Of a stretch of DNA of 64,000 bases, positions 35,236 to 46,120 are shown in pieces. Numbering within the stretch: the first letter of the stretch is position 1; the number at the start of each line of letters is the position of its first letter. Source of the DNA: Chamaecyparis obtusa (Eukaryota; Streptophyta; Pinopsida; Cupressales; Cupressaceae); assembly GCA_027943335.1 (NCBI GenBank), contig BSBK01006429.1:186001-250000 (forward strand). Reading direction: 5' to 3'. The notes beneath the pieces are model-generated. The model searched no databases and had not been told where the DNA came from. It saw only the letters and a list, made by a program, of their open reading frames with translations. Both the position numbers and the translations under genes were made by a program.

Positions 35236-35650
35236 GAGGGTAATGTCTTATGGACATTATATTTTGATGGAGCAAGTTCTAGAGAAGGTGCTAGAGCATG
35301 AGTATTGTTGGTATCCCCAAGTGGTAAGACTTTTAAGTTTTCTTTCACTCTCTTATTTCCTTGCACAAACAATGTTGTAGAGTATGAGGCCCTATTGATT
35401 GGTTTGAGACAAGCATCAAAACATGGGATCAAACATCTTAGGGTGATTGGTGATTCTGAGTTAATAGTATCTTAGATTAGATCAAAGTATGCATCAAAGA
35501 ATCAAAGGCTGAAACAATATAGGAATGTTGTATGGGATGAAATTGAATGTTTCAGTGCCTTTGGTATTGATTGGGTGGATAGAAGCTAGAACAAGATGGT
35601 GGATTTACTAGCAAACATAGCCTTAAGGCCAGAGGATGTTACCTTTGTGG
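35236..35650 (+). pseudogene. Element D additional RNase H domain, placed before RT
   Basis: A complete RNase H signature sits between protease and RT. YFDGAS holds the first Asp, NNVVEYEALLIGLRQA the Glu, LRVIGDSELIVS the second Asp and NKMVDLLANIA the last Asp. This is the plant/archaeal-like type seen as an additional RNase H in Tat elements, distinct from the Ty3 RNase H that follows RT at 37.05 kb. Stops are TAG at 35473 and 35587 and TGA at 35299, all in phase. In the Tat/Ogre elements I recall, the extra RNase H lies between RNase H and integrase, so this position is notable. A linker with TAG at 35773 and 35818 leads into RT. Confidence 0.8.
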
Positions 35651-35874
35651 GGATATCTAGAATTGAGTGTAAGTCCAGGCCTTCTATTCTAGATAATGTT
35701 GAGAATTGGCAAGTTTTCTCTGATGATCAGGATATATTGAGGTTCTTCCAATGTGAGTCTCACTTTGATGGTTAGGAAATGGACTTCAGCACTTATGTAG
35801 ATAGCAAAGATGGAAAATAGAGTATCCTTGGGAAGGAGGTACTGCAACTAAAGTCAAATAGGATCCCAAGTGGA

Positions 35875-37044
35875 TTGGTTTCTCTTGAGAGAGCATTTGA
35901 TGATAAAGAGAGGGCTTGTGTAGCTAGACTTGCTGACAGGGTAAGTGATTTGGAGGAGGTGAATCTAGGGACAAGCCAAGAACCAAGGAATGTTTACATA
36001 GGTAAATGTTTATCTCAAAGAAATAGAAGAAATCTGATTGATCTTCTCAAAAAATTTAGACATGTCTTTGCATGGTCTTATGAAGATTTGATAGCTTATA
36101 GAGAAGATCTCTTTCAACATGAGATACCATTAAAGGAAGGGACTAAACCCTTTAGGAAGAAATTAAGGCCTGTGAACCCTACTTTGGCATCAAAAATGAA
36201 GGTTGAAATCAAAAAAATGATGGATGCTGGTATTATAAAGCCTATCAGACATTCTACTTGGGTGTCAAATTTGGTTCCTGTCAAGAAAAAGAATGGTGAT
36301 ATTAGGCTGTGCGTTGATTTTAGAAATCTGAATGTCAATTCTTTGAAAGACAACTATGGTCTCCCTAATATGGAAAACATGCTACAAAGAGTCAGTGGAT
36401 TGGAGTTGATGTCCATGATGGATGGTTTCTCTGGTTATAATCAGGTCATGGTCAAGGAGTCAGAACAATTCAAGATTGCATTCACCACTCCTTGGGGAAC
36501 ATATGTTTATGTTAGGATGCCTTTTGGCCTGACAAATGCAGGAGCAACTTTCTAGAGGGCTATGGATGTGGCTTTTACTGATTTCATAAACAAGTTTTTA
36601 GTGGTATACCAGGATGATCTTACAGCATATTCAGAAAAGGAGGATCAGCATTGTGAGCATCTAGAAAAGATTTTCATCAGAGCTCTGGAGTATGGGATTT
36701 CTTTGAATCCAAAGAAGTGTTCTTTTGGTGTTATAAAAGGAAAGCTCTTAGGACATATTGTGTCTAAGGATGGAGTGAGAATCGATCTTGAAAGGGTTAT
36801 GGCAATAGACAAGCTTTCACCACCAAGAAATGTCAAAGGAATACAATCTTTCTTTGGGCAGGTAAATTTTCTAAGAAGATTTGTTACAAATTTTGCAGAA
36901 ATTTATATTCCCATCTCTAGAATGTTGAAAAAAGATGCAAAGGTAGAATGGAATGAAGAAGCAGATGAATCTTTCAGAAGTATCAAATATGCCATTAAAG
37001 ATGCCCCTATTTTGAGGACCCCTGATTATGGTAAGCCCATGTAG
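35875..37044 (+). pseudogene. Element D reverse transcriptase
   Basis: A full Ty3-type RT in one phase. It has KLRPVNPTLASKMKVEIKKM, then VKKKNGDIRLCVDFRNLN, MMDGFSGYNQVMV (the first catalytic Asp), [14 protein letters not shown] and YQDDLTAYS (the YxDD box, 36607-36618). The thumb/connection follows (LGHIVSKDGVRID, SFFGQVNFLRRF). Two TAG codons interrupt it, at 36553 (after GATF, where Gln is usual) and 37042. Otherwise the domain is intact. Confidence 0.92.
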
Positions 37045-37560
37045 ATTTTCTCTTTTGCTTTTTATCATACGGTTGCAGCAGTCTTATTACAAAAGAATTT
37101 AGATGGATATTAACAACCCATATCCTTTTTCAGCAAATCCTTACATGCAGTAGAACTAAAATATGACATCACTGAAAAGCAGGCTTATGCCTTAGTCAAA
37201 GTAGTCAAGGCTTTTAGGTGTTATCTTGTGGGAGCTAAGGTGGTTGCTTATGTTCCTAATGCTATTGTCAAGGATATTCTAGTGCAACAAGAGGTCTCAG
37301 GTAAGAGATGTAGATGGATCAACAGGATCCAAGAATTCAATATAGACATTTAGATTACAAAATTGGTGAGAGGCCTAGGCCTTGCAAAGTTGATGGCACA
37401 GAGTAATCTGATTGCTAATCATGTGAATATGCTAGAAGAGGAAGAAAGGCCATATGTTTGTGATTTGGACTATTGTGATTGGTATAGAGATGTCATCAAT
37501 TAATTGCAAAAATTGTTTCTTCCCCCTGACATGAATGAAAATAAGAGGAGGACTGTCAAG
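37045..37560 (+). pseudogene. Element D Ty3-type RNase H (degenerate)
   Basis: The normal post-RT RNase H follows in phase: AVLLQKN, then ISFFSKSLHAVELKYDITEK and FRCYLVGAKVVAYVPN. The expected catalytic residues are poorly kept: the first Asp is not evident in FSFAFYHTVAAVL, and AYVPN stands where a TDH-like motif is usual. Loss of activity in this copy would fit domain substitution by the upstream extra RNase H, as proposed for elements with two RNase H domains. Stops are TAA at 37111 and 37501 and TAG at 37351. Confidence 0.75.
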
Positions 37561-38736
37561 TTATAGTTAGCAAGGTATGCCATTATCCATGGTGAGTTGT
37601 GGTGGAGAAGCAATGAAGGAGTATTGTTGAAATGTGTGGATCATGAAAGATCTAAAACTCTATTGGAAGAAATGCATCAAGGTGTGTGTGGAGGACACTA
37701 TATGGCAAAGACCATAGCCCACAAGATTCTCAAGTCTAGATTTTGGTGGCCTATAGTTTTTAAGGACACACATTAGTTCGTGAAGAAATGTGATGCATGC
37801 CAGAGATTTGTAGGAAAGTTAAAATTCAATGGGAATTTGCCACTCAAGCCTGTCTCAGCTCAGTCTCCTTTTTAGAGGTGGGGTATTGATTTCATAGGTG
37901 AGATTCCAAACAATTCTAGTGGTGGGCATTCCTACATATTAGTGGCAACAAATTATTTTACCAAGTGGGTTGAAGCTATCCCTACTAGGAGGGCTACTAG
38001 TAAAGTAATAATTGATTTTGTAATGCAGAATATTCTCACTAGATTTGGTTGTCCAGAAATAATAGTGGTAGACAATGAGATGTGTTTTAGATCTTAGGAG
38101 GTTGATGATTTTTGTAATAATTATGGGAGACACATTTCATTTTCTTCTCCATACCATCCACAAGGGAATGGCCAGGTAGAATCCAGTAATAAAAGCTTGA
38201 TAAAGATCCTCAAAAGAGTATTGGACAGGAATAAAAAATCATGGGACTCAAAACTTTGGTGGGCATTGTGGGCTGACAGAGTGACTATAAAGAAGGCCAT
38301 AGGTTGGGCCCCATTTGATCTAGTCTATGGGATTGGAGCTAGGTTACCTCAGAATAATCTATTGCAAATGTATAAATTCATCCAGGCATATGATGAAGAA
38401 TTAGATGATTAGATGAGACTAAGGATGGATGAGTTAATCCAGTTGGAGGAGGTCAGAAGGGATGCACATGAGAAAAATGAAAATCTGTAGCGACAGTGTA
38501 AAAATTTGTTTGATAGGAGAGCAACTCAGAGGAGTTTTGAAATTGGTGATCCGGTCCTGATGTGGAATGCAAGGCTGGAGGATAAGGGATGGCATGGTAA
38601 GTTTGATCCTGTTTGGTTGGGCCCTTATCTAATTGAGAGCAAGTGGGGAGTTGATTCATATATTCTGAAAGATCTAACTGGTGGCACTTTGGAATTTCCT
38701 ATTCATGGACAATTCCTAAAGTTTTACTTCTCTTGA
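37561..38736 (+). pseudogene. Element D integrase
   Basis: The HHCC zinc module reads EMHQGVCGGHYMAKTIAHKI then KKCDACQRF. The catalytic core shows WGIDFIGEIP (Asp), IIVVDNEMCF (Asp) and HPQGNGQVESSNK (Glu), so the DDE triad is present. The C-terminal part (GDPVLMWNARLEDKGWHGKF) ends SYILKDLTGGTLEFPIHGQF and then TGA at 38734. No chromodomain follows, which supports Tat-like rather than chromoviral placement. TAG codons at 37564, 37774, 37873, 38095, 38410 and 38488 interrupt it. Confidence 0.9.
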
Positions 38737-39290
38737 AGTATCTGTTTCCATGAGCAGTAGTTAGGATTCTTCCCTAGGTCTCTTAGGGTTGTTTTTGGTT
38801 TAAAATTTTGTGGTCTACTCTTCTAGTAGATTATATTTCCTCATTGTATCTACAGGAGATACATGTCCCTAGAAAGAGCCACTATTAGGCCATTTTTCCA
38901 GTCATTCCAAAATCTTGTAAAATTGGCCTCTCTCTTGCATGATTTTGTTAAGTGTCCTGCCCCGTGCTTTTCAGTGTTGTCACCTTGATTTAGCCCATGT
39001 CGCGTCTCTTACTTTGCAAAACCCAAAAAGATTTTCATTTTCTAAGGTCTGCGGGAGAAAATTTTAAAAATTTCTGCCACAGTGTCAAAAACATGTAGTG
39101 TTTTCAAAAATCCGTGTTGTTTTCAGCTTCCCTGTCACCTTTTGGTCTGTCATAAAACCTGTGTTGTTTTCAACCCTTTGCCTTAAGCTTTATGCACTTG
39201 TCTTTGATGCTGAAAACTTTATGTGTTTTGGACCTATGTTTAATTGCACATGTCTGACTGTGTGGTGGGTCCAGCTTCTTCCCTATTGGC

Positions 39291-40278
39291 TATCGCATGG
39301 CTGCATGTCAGAATTTTTTGACATGCGATCATGTGACCACTTGCCACATGGCCATGTGGGTCCCGTGTCTTGTGCAGCTACCTGGCAGTCTTCTTTTCTA
39401 AGTGTGCAAGTGCGATGGTGGTGGGACCTATTTTTTCAAAGGCACAGTGGGTCCTGATGTGTCAAAAGATCAACGGTTGTTGTTAAAGTGCAAAGGTTTT
39501 GTCAGGGCTATGCACTTTTGTGGCAATTATCCAATCCTCTAGATGGGTTTGGCTTCTTTGGTGTGGTCCCGAAGGTAGACATGTGGCAGCTTGTAATAGG
39601 CTATCGCATGATTGCATAGCCCTACTTTTGGCTATGCCATCATGCAACCGCTGGCCACGTGTCCTTGGGGGTCCTATCGGCAGGTTGGTCTGGTTGCATT
39701 TCTGTGTCACGAAGGCGGTGACATGACAGATTTGGGTTGGCTATCACATGATCACATAGCCTTCCTCTCGGCTATGTGATCATGCAACCAACTGACATGT
39801 GTCCTTGTTTGTGGTTGTGGAGTTGTGCGGTGGTAGTTTTTGTGGCGGTTGCGGTGGCAGTTTTCCTACGGTGGTGTTAATGGTGAGGTTAAGGTTGGTG
39901 GGCTGTCACATGTCCGCATAGCCCATTTTCAGGCTATGTGATCATGCGATAGGGTGCCATGTGTCCTTGGGGCCCATTTGGTTATTTGGTTGGCTTGGTG
40001 GCGGGTGAGATCGTGGCGGTCTTCGATTGGTCAGTGCTGGCGAGATGTTAAGTTTTGAATGCGAGCCTGGGCTTGGATTTCTCAGTGGTGTTTTGACGGC
40101 AGGTGGGTGCATGGTAGTGGTTTGCCACATGTTTGCATGGGCCATTTCTACAGCTTGCAAACATGTGACAAACCCTGTTGTGGCAGCGGTTTGAATGTCT
40201 GACGATTATGTGGAGGCAGATGGTTAGTAGGTGTCACATGTTCACATTACCCATTTTTGGGTTATGAGATCATGCGAC
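39291..40278. repeat. Hairpin array in the D 3' LTR
   Basis: The counterpart of 29531-30518. The same six palindromic sites are present in the same order (first at about 39291-39336, last at about 40233-40278), with scattered, mainly C/T and G/A, differences. Confidence 0.8.
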
Positions 40279-41183
40279 CAAGCATTTATTTGAGGCCCGT
40301 TCCCTGTGGCAGGGAGAATTGATGACTGTGTAGTTGCGTGGCTAGGAGCAAAATGGTTAAAGGCTTATTTCCTACCAAATGCTTGTAGCCATTGCAGTTT
40401 GAGGTTTGATTTTTCTGAGAGAGAGTGTACCATGTTTGTGAAATTGAATGCAAAATTGACCTTGTTCAGTGAGAAGTGACTGGCAAGCTGTTTGCAGTGT
40501 GGTCCAGGGTGCTTGGCAGTTTTATGCAGAGGTGAATTTGTACCTATTAGGGTGTGGTTTTGAGCTCGAGAAGTGTTTGCAGGTGGTGGATTTTGACTAT
40601 ATGAGCTTGTTTGTTGTGGCTCGGTCCCTGTCCTATCTGTGTTTATTTCTTGGTGGGGTTAGGTAATTTTGAATTTCAAATGATCACATGCTTGTATTGT
40701 AACCCTAGTATAAAGGGATTTTTTATGATCATTTTGGGGCATTGGGAGTTGGAATTTAAAAACTTTTCTGTTGTGAGTCTTCTACCTAGTCAAGATTGTA
40801 ACATTTTGGCAGTTGGTATTTTTTGATAATAGAGAGAAAGTTGTAGGTCTAAGCTATAATTTGCAAGCTTGACTCCTCTGGTTTGATTGTTTACAATTAA
40901 GGATTCTTCACACTTAATGTAAATATATGATCCTTGTCTCTCCTTTGTGTCATTGCAGATAGATTTTGAACTTTCTAGTTCACTGCATACTTGTTTGTGT
41001 ATGTGTCTTCATTCTTTAGTTCTAATCAAGGATTAGATTAAATTATGCTTTAGATGAGACATAGATCTATCTCTTGTCTATGTGAGGATTTCATATAAGT
41101 AGTAAAGGAGATTATAGATGTGTTTATGGCTTAGAATCTCAGCTATTGTCTGGTGTGTGTAGCAGTCATGTTCTAGGAGATCT

Positions 41184-41205
41184 TGCCCAATGGATGAGGC
41201 ACTGG
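41184..41205 (+). other. tRNA-Arg D-arm-like block in the D 3' LTR
   Basis: The CCCAATGGATGAGGCACTGG block is unchanged from the 5' LTR copy at 31426, although the surrounding LTR sequence differs by several per cent. Confidence 0.65.
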
Positions 41206-41609
41206 CCTAAATGATTATCTCTTTATCAACAAATACTGATTACTGCTGTTATGATTCAAACATATAAAATAAGAACCATTCTTTAAGTTTTCAGCATTTG
41301 GTTGTCTATAGTTCTACCCCATAGCAATGGAGAGTCAATGAGTGTGTGGTTAACATTTAGTACTTTCTTGCTATCCATTTATCTATTTTACAAGCCTAGT
41401 TCTTGGTGCATGAAGTGTATTTTATACTAGGTTAGGTGCACCCGCCTTGGTTTTGTAGGGCGAGAAGCAGAAGAGGGCATATTAAGTCCCTATAGTTGGT
41501 CCAGTTATCCTAAGACCTCATAGAAATTTTGGAGTTAACCATTCTTGAAATCCATTTGAGGGTATACTGGCAACCTGTTAGAGCATAAGCATCATTTTGG
41601 ATACCAACA

Positions 41610-41782
41610 GAGTGGTAGGTGGTGTTAGATGTCAAGGAAGAGTTGGAGATGAGTGTGAAATTGGGGGAAGTTGTGCTGCTATCTCTTCCTTAGAAGTGAC
41701 ACCCACAAAAGAATCTCTTCCTAACTCTATAGTTTCCTTTTAAATTTTAGCTGCAACCTTCTCAACTAATTTATGAGAGTTC
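41610..41782 (-). pseudogene. Inverted 173-bp spacer: a flipped internal piece of ORF F
   Basis: It begins GAGTG and ends AGTTC, which are the TSDs of the solo LTR and (complemented) of element D. Read on the minus strand it starts GAACT, exactly the left TSD of D. It then encodes in phase with ORF F across both junctions (29122 to the spacer, and the spacer to 44517), with one TAA and one TGA. This shows that it was originally the opposite way round. Confidence 0.9.
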
Positions 41783-42186
41783 TGTTGGTGTCCAAAATGA
41801 CGCTTATGCTTTTATAGGCTGCCATTATACCCTCAGATGGATTTCAGGAATGGTAGACTCCAAAATTGCTAAGAGGTCTTAGGATAACTGGACCAACTAT
41901 AGGGACTTAATATGTCCTCTTCTGCTTTTGGCTCTGCAAAACCAAGGCGGGTGCACCTAACCTAGTATAAAATACACTTCATGCACCAAGAACTAGGCTT
42001 GTAAAATAGATAAATGGATAGCAAGAAAGTATTGAATGTTAACCACACACTCATTGACTCTCCATTGCTATGGGGTAGAACTACAAACAAACAAATGCTG
42101 AAAACTTAAAGAATGGTTCTTATTTTATATGTTTGAATCATAACAACAGCAATCAGTATCTATTGATAAAGAGATAATCATTCAGA

Positions 42187-42208
42187 CCAGTGCCTCATCC
42201 ATTGGGCA
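42187..42208 (-). other. tRNA-Arg D-arm-like block in the solo LTR
   Basis: The plus strand reads CCAGTGCCTCATCCATTGGG, the complement of the block in the two D LTRs. It is unchanged in all three copies. Confidence 0.65.
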
Positions 42209-43116
42209 AGATCTCCTAGAACATGACTGCTACACACACCAGACAATAGCTAAGATTCCAAGCCATAAACACATCTATAATCTCCTTTACTACATATATG
42301 AAATCCTCACATAGACAAGAGATAGATCTATGTCTCATCTAAAGAATAATTTAATCTAATCCTTGATTAGAACTGAAGAATGAAGACACATACACAAACA
42401 AGTATGCAGTGAACTAGAAAGTTCAAAATCTATCTGCAATGACACAAAGGAGAGACACGGATCATATATTTGCATTAAGTGTGAAGAATCCTTAAGTGTA
42501 AACAATCAAACCAGAGGAGTCAAGCTTGCAAATTATAGCTTAGACCTACAATTTTCTCTCTGTTATCAAAAAATACCAATTGCCAAAATGTTACAATCCT
42601 GACCAGGCAGAAGACTCACAACAGAAAAGTTTTTAAAATCTAACTCCCAATGCCCCAAATTGATCATAAAAAATCCCTTTATACCAGGGTTACAATACAA
42701 GCATGCGATGATTTGAAATTCAAAATTACCTAACCCCACCAAGAAATAAACACAGATAGGACAGGGACTGAGCGACAACAAACAACCTCAAACAGTCAAA
42801 ATCCACCACCTACAAACACTTCTCAAGCTCAAAACCACACGACACTAGGTACAAATTCACCTCTGCAAACAACCACCAAGCACCCTGGACCACACTGCAA
42901 ATAGCTTGCCAGTCACTTCTCACCGAACAGGGTCAATTTTGCATTCAATTTCACAAACACGATACACTTTGTCTCTCAGAAAAATCAAACCTCAAACTAC
43001 AACAGCTACAAGCATTTGGTGGGAAATAAGCCTTTAACCATTTTGCTCCTAGCCATGCAACTTCCCAATCATCAATTCTCCCCGCCATAGGGAACGAGCA
43101 TCAAATAAATGCTTGG

Positions 43117-44103
43117 TCGCATGATCGCATAACCCAAAAATGGGTTATGCGAACATGTGACACCTAGTAACCATCTACCTCCACATAACCACCAGACGTT
43201 CAAACCGCTGCCATAACAGGGTTTGTCGCATGTTTGCAAGCCGTGGAAATGGCCCATGCAAACATGTGGCAAACCGCTACCATGCACCCACCTGCCATCA
43301 AAACACTGCTGAGAAATCCAAGCCTGGGACCACGTTCAAAACTTAACATCCTGCCAACGCTGACCAATCAGAGACTGCCATGATCTCACCTGTCATCGAG
43401 CCCACCAAATAGCCAGATGGGCCCTAGGGACATGTGGTGCCCTATCACATGATCACATAGCCTAGAAATGGGCTATGCGAACATGTGACAGCCTGCCAAC
43501 CTTAACCTCACTGTTAACACCACCGTAGAAAAATTGCCACCGCAACCACCATAGAAACCGCCACCACACAACTTCACAACCGTGAACAAGGACACGTGTT
43601 AGCTGGTCGCATGATTGCATAGCCGAGAGGAAGGCTATGCAATCATGCAATGGCCAACCCAAAGCCACCATGTCACTACCTCCGTGACACAAAAATGCAA
43701 CCAGACCAACCTGCCGACAGGACCCCCAAGGACACGTGGCAAGCGGTCACATGATCACATAGCCAAAAGCAGGGCTATGCGATCATGTGACAGCCTATTA
43801 CAGGCTGCCACATGTTCACCTTTGGGACCACACCAAAGAAGCCAAACCCATCTGGAGGATCAGACGGTTGTCGCAAAGGTGCATAGCCCTGACAAAACCT
43901 TTGCACTTTAATGACAACCATTGATCTTCTGACACATCAAGACCCGCTGTGCCTTCAAAAAAATAGGTCCCACCACCATCGCACTTGTGCACTTAGCAAA
44001 GAAGACTGCCAGGTAGCTGCATAGGACATGGGACCCACATGGCCATGTGGCAAGCGGTTGCATGATCGCATGTCAAAAAAGTCTAACATGCGGCCATGTG
44101 ACA
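43117..44103. repeat. Hairpin array in the inverted solo LTR
   Basis: The best-preserved hairpins are here. GCATGATTGCATAGCC (43609-43624) faces its perfect complement at 43633-43648 across an 8-base loop. A 12-bp perfect pair around TCGCATAACCCA lies at 43125-43152 with a 4-base loop. At 43746-43791 a 19-base arm has one mismatch. Others lie at about 43208-43268, 43446-43490 and 44055-44103. Confidence 0.88.
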
Positions 44104-44516
44104 GCCAATAGGGAAGAAGTTGGACCCACCACATGGTCGGACATGCGCAGTTAAATATATGTTAAAAATACACAAAGTTTTCGGCATCAAAGACAAGTGC
44201 ATAAAGCTTAAGGCAAAGGGTTGAAAACAAAACAGGTTTTATGATAGACCAAAAGGTGACAGGGAAGCCGAAAACAACATTGATTTTCAAAAACACTACA
44301 TGTTTTCGACACTATGGCAGAAATTTTTCAAATTTGCTCCCGCGGACCTTAGAAAATGAAAATCTTTCTGGGTTTTGCAAAGTAAGAGACACGACATGGG
44401 CTGAAGCAAGGTGACAACACTGAAAAGCACGGGGTAGGACACTTAACAAAATCATGCAAGGGAGAGGCCAATTTTACAAGATTTTATAATGACTAAAAAA
44501 ATGGCCTAACACACTC

Positions 44517-46120
44517 CACTTATGCCTTTGGTTCAAACTACTCCATTTCCACCCCAACATCTACCTGTTCATGTTACCATGTTGACTCCGACTCTGCCTC
44601 CTCTGCCAATGCCTTCACTCACTCCGCATGTTGTTCCTGCTCCTGCCATGCAGAAACCTCCTTCCCAAGATCCTATTCCACCACTTGTCCACACTGAAAC
44701 ATTAGCACAAGAGCTTCAGGAGCTAGAAAAGGAAACATAGGCGATTGGTGGGGTTTTGTTACAAGAACATAATGGATCAAAGAAATAGGTTGGAGAGGAA
44801 GAGTAGATGAATGTAAAAGAGGAGAAGAACATAAGGGAAGAACAAGAAATAGAAGGAGGAGAGGAGGAGAGTCATGATGACATGCAGATAGAACACCAGG
44901 CTACTACTACAATTTTGGCTACACCATATGATCCAATTAATGCATTTTCAAAGCCCACTTGGTTCACAAAGGAGATTCAATCAAGGGTAAGGGTATACAC
45001 AGATGATGATGATACTGACATGGTAGCACTGGGACAAGAATTCCACCAAATAGGATCTAGTGCGTAGGCAAGGACCCTTTCATATGTAATGCAAGATGAA
45101 GTGGGAAGGTGGAAGGATCAAGTGGTTGTCCCTACAATGAGTATCGGTATGGCTAAAGTCACTCTAGATGATTATGTGCTAGAAGGGGTAGACCTAGGAG
45201 AGTCTACTAGAGAAGGAAGTAAAAAACTAGCTACACTAGGACTAAAACATGGCTTAGGATTCATGGACAAGGATGAAGAGAAGATCAAGGCATTAATGGA
45301 ACAGAATGAAGCAATTAAGAAATTCATTCTTAAAATACTGGGTCCCATTGACCCTGATAACCCTGAGGCTGCATTGCAGGCTATTTTGGAGAAAAGGGGT
45401 GATGTAAATATAACGAAAGACAAACCACATTCTTTTGTTCAAGCATGTGTAGATTGGAAGGAAGATTTTGAATAATTTACTAGGGAAACTCTCAAGAAGA
45501 TTCTGAGGCCTTTTAGAGGTGTTCTTTAGGGAATCACATTTTTTGTTGAAAGCATGAGTGAGGATGGTCTGGTGGAGAAAATCTTGAAATGGTGGAAGGC
45601 ACTGGAAGATCTTATTGTTATAAGGAAGTAGTGCTTCCAAGTATTGGTCAAAGTATATAAGGGGTGAGAACTAGATAATTTTGAGGAGTTGATCCAAGAT
45701 ATCACTAGCACTTTGACTATTTTTGAGAGGGTTTTGAAGAGAATGAATAAGAAGAGGGATGAGGCTTTTCTCTTTGTTAAGGAAATACATAGCTTTTTTG
45801 AGGGTTTAGATCTGGACTTGTATGAGGAGGATGATGAAAAAATGATGCATTCTCTAAATACCATTATAGGTCAATATATGGACATCTTTAAGGGAGTTGG
45901 CACAAAAGAAGACCTCCAGCTGATGTTCTATCAAAAGGAGGAAATTTAAAAGACACTATCTCAAGAGGAAGAAATAAAGGGACTTGCAGATGATTTACTT
46001 ACCTTCCATGAGAAAGAACAAGAACTCCTTAAAGGCATCAAAATGGCTGACTTTGAGGAGGTGCAAGATATTTTGGATAGGTTTTGCAAAGCTCACGCAG
46101 AAGTCCTCCCAAGTCCATAG
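44517..46120 (+). pseudogene. ORF F, 3' part
   Basis: It continues ORF F in phase after the solo LTR. A Pro/Thr/His-rich segment (LPPLPMPSLTPHVVPAPAMQ) is followed by an acidic Glu-rich stretch (44.8-44.9 kb). A long charged, probably helical region then runs to the TAG at 46118 (for example LLTFHEKEQELLKGIKMADF). Internal stops are TAG at 44738, 44786, 44804, 45065, 45527 and 45629, TAA at 45473 and 45947, and TGA at 45665. There are no frameshifts. Joined with the 5' part and the spacer, ORF F would be about 1,340 codons with no pol domain. Function is unknown. Confidence 0.72.

Larger units (their letters stand above)
29123..41609 (+). mobile_element. Element D: 12.5-kb Ty3/Gypsy Tat-like retrotransposon with 2.7-kb LTRs
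   Basis: LTRs are 29123-31851 (2,729 bp) and 38883-41609 (2,727 bp), roughly 93% identical over the first 290 bases by eye. The PBS at 31855 matches tRNA-Arg. A single-phase polyprotein frame from ATG 32062 to TGA 38734 holds gag, protease, an extra RNase H, RT, RNase H and integrase, without a chromodomain. That set, the long LTRs and the tRNA-Arg primer fit the Tat/Ogre-related branch of plant Ty3/Gypsy elements. The left TSD GAACT (29118-29122) is not repeated after the right LTR. Its partner is found inverted at 41778-41782, because the adjoining spacer has been flipped (see findings). D inserted into ORF F. Twenty-five in-frame stops make it inactive. Confidence 0.93.
38883..41609 (+). 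repeat. Element D 3' LTR (recombined right flank)
   Basis: It aligns with 29123-31851 from TATTAGGCC (TG changed to TA) to GGATACCAACA. It is followed by GAGTG (41610-41614), not by D's own TSD GAACT. The same GAGTG is found, complemented, beyond the inverted LTR at 44512-44516. This indicates a crossover between the two LTRs. A weak purine tract AGAAAGAG precedes it at about 38871. Confidence 0.93.
41783..44511 (-). repeat. Inverted solo LTR of the D family
   Basis: A 2,729-bp LTR in minus orientation: the plus strand begins TGTTGGTGTCC and ends GGCCTAACA. There is no PBS or internal region on either side, so it is a solo LTR left by LTR-LTR recombination of a second D-family element. Its outer TSD CACTC (44512-44516) has its partner, complemented, at 41610-41614 on the far side of the flipped spacer. 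It contains hairpins with perfect arms (43609-43624/43633-43648; 43125-43136/43141-43152). Confidence 0.93.

Noticed and set aside
43072..43911. ORFs on either strand of the D-family LTRs
   Set aside because: They vary between LTR copies, have no motif and are by-products of the hairpin-rich GC-richer sequence.
41783..44511. Full-length inverted D element
   Set aside because: No PBS on the left and no polypurine tract or internal sequence on the right; both sides are ORF F sequence, so it is a solo LTR.
18928..46120. TAG as a reassigned sense codon
   Set aside because: TAG occurs at both Gln and Trp positions, TAA and TGA also interrupt, and the captured DYW domain ends at a normal TGA. Deamination of CAG/TGG explains it better.
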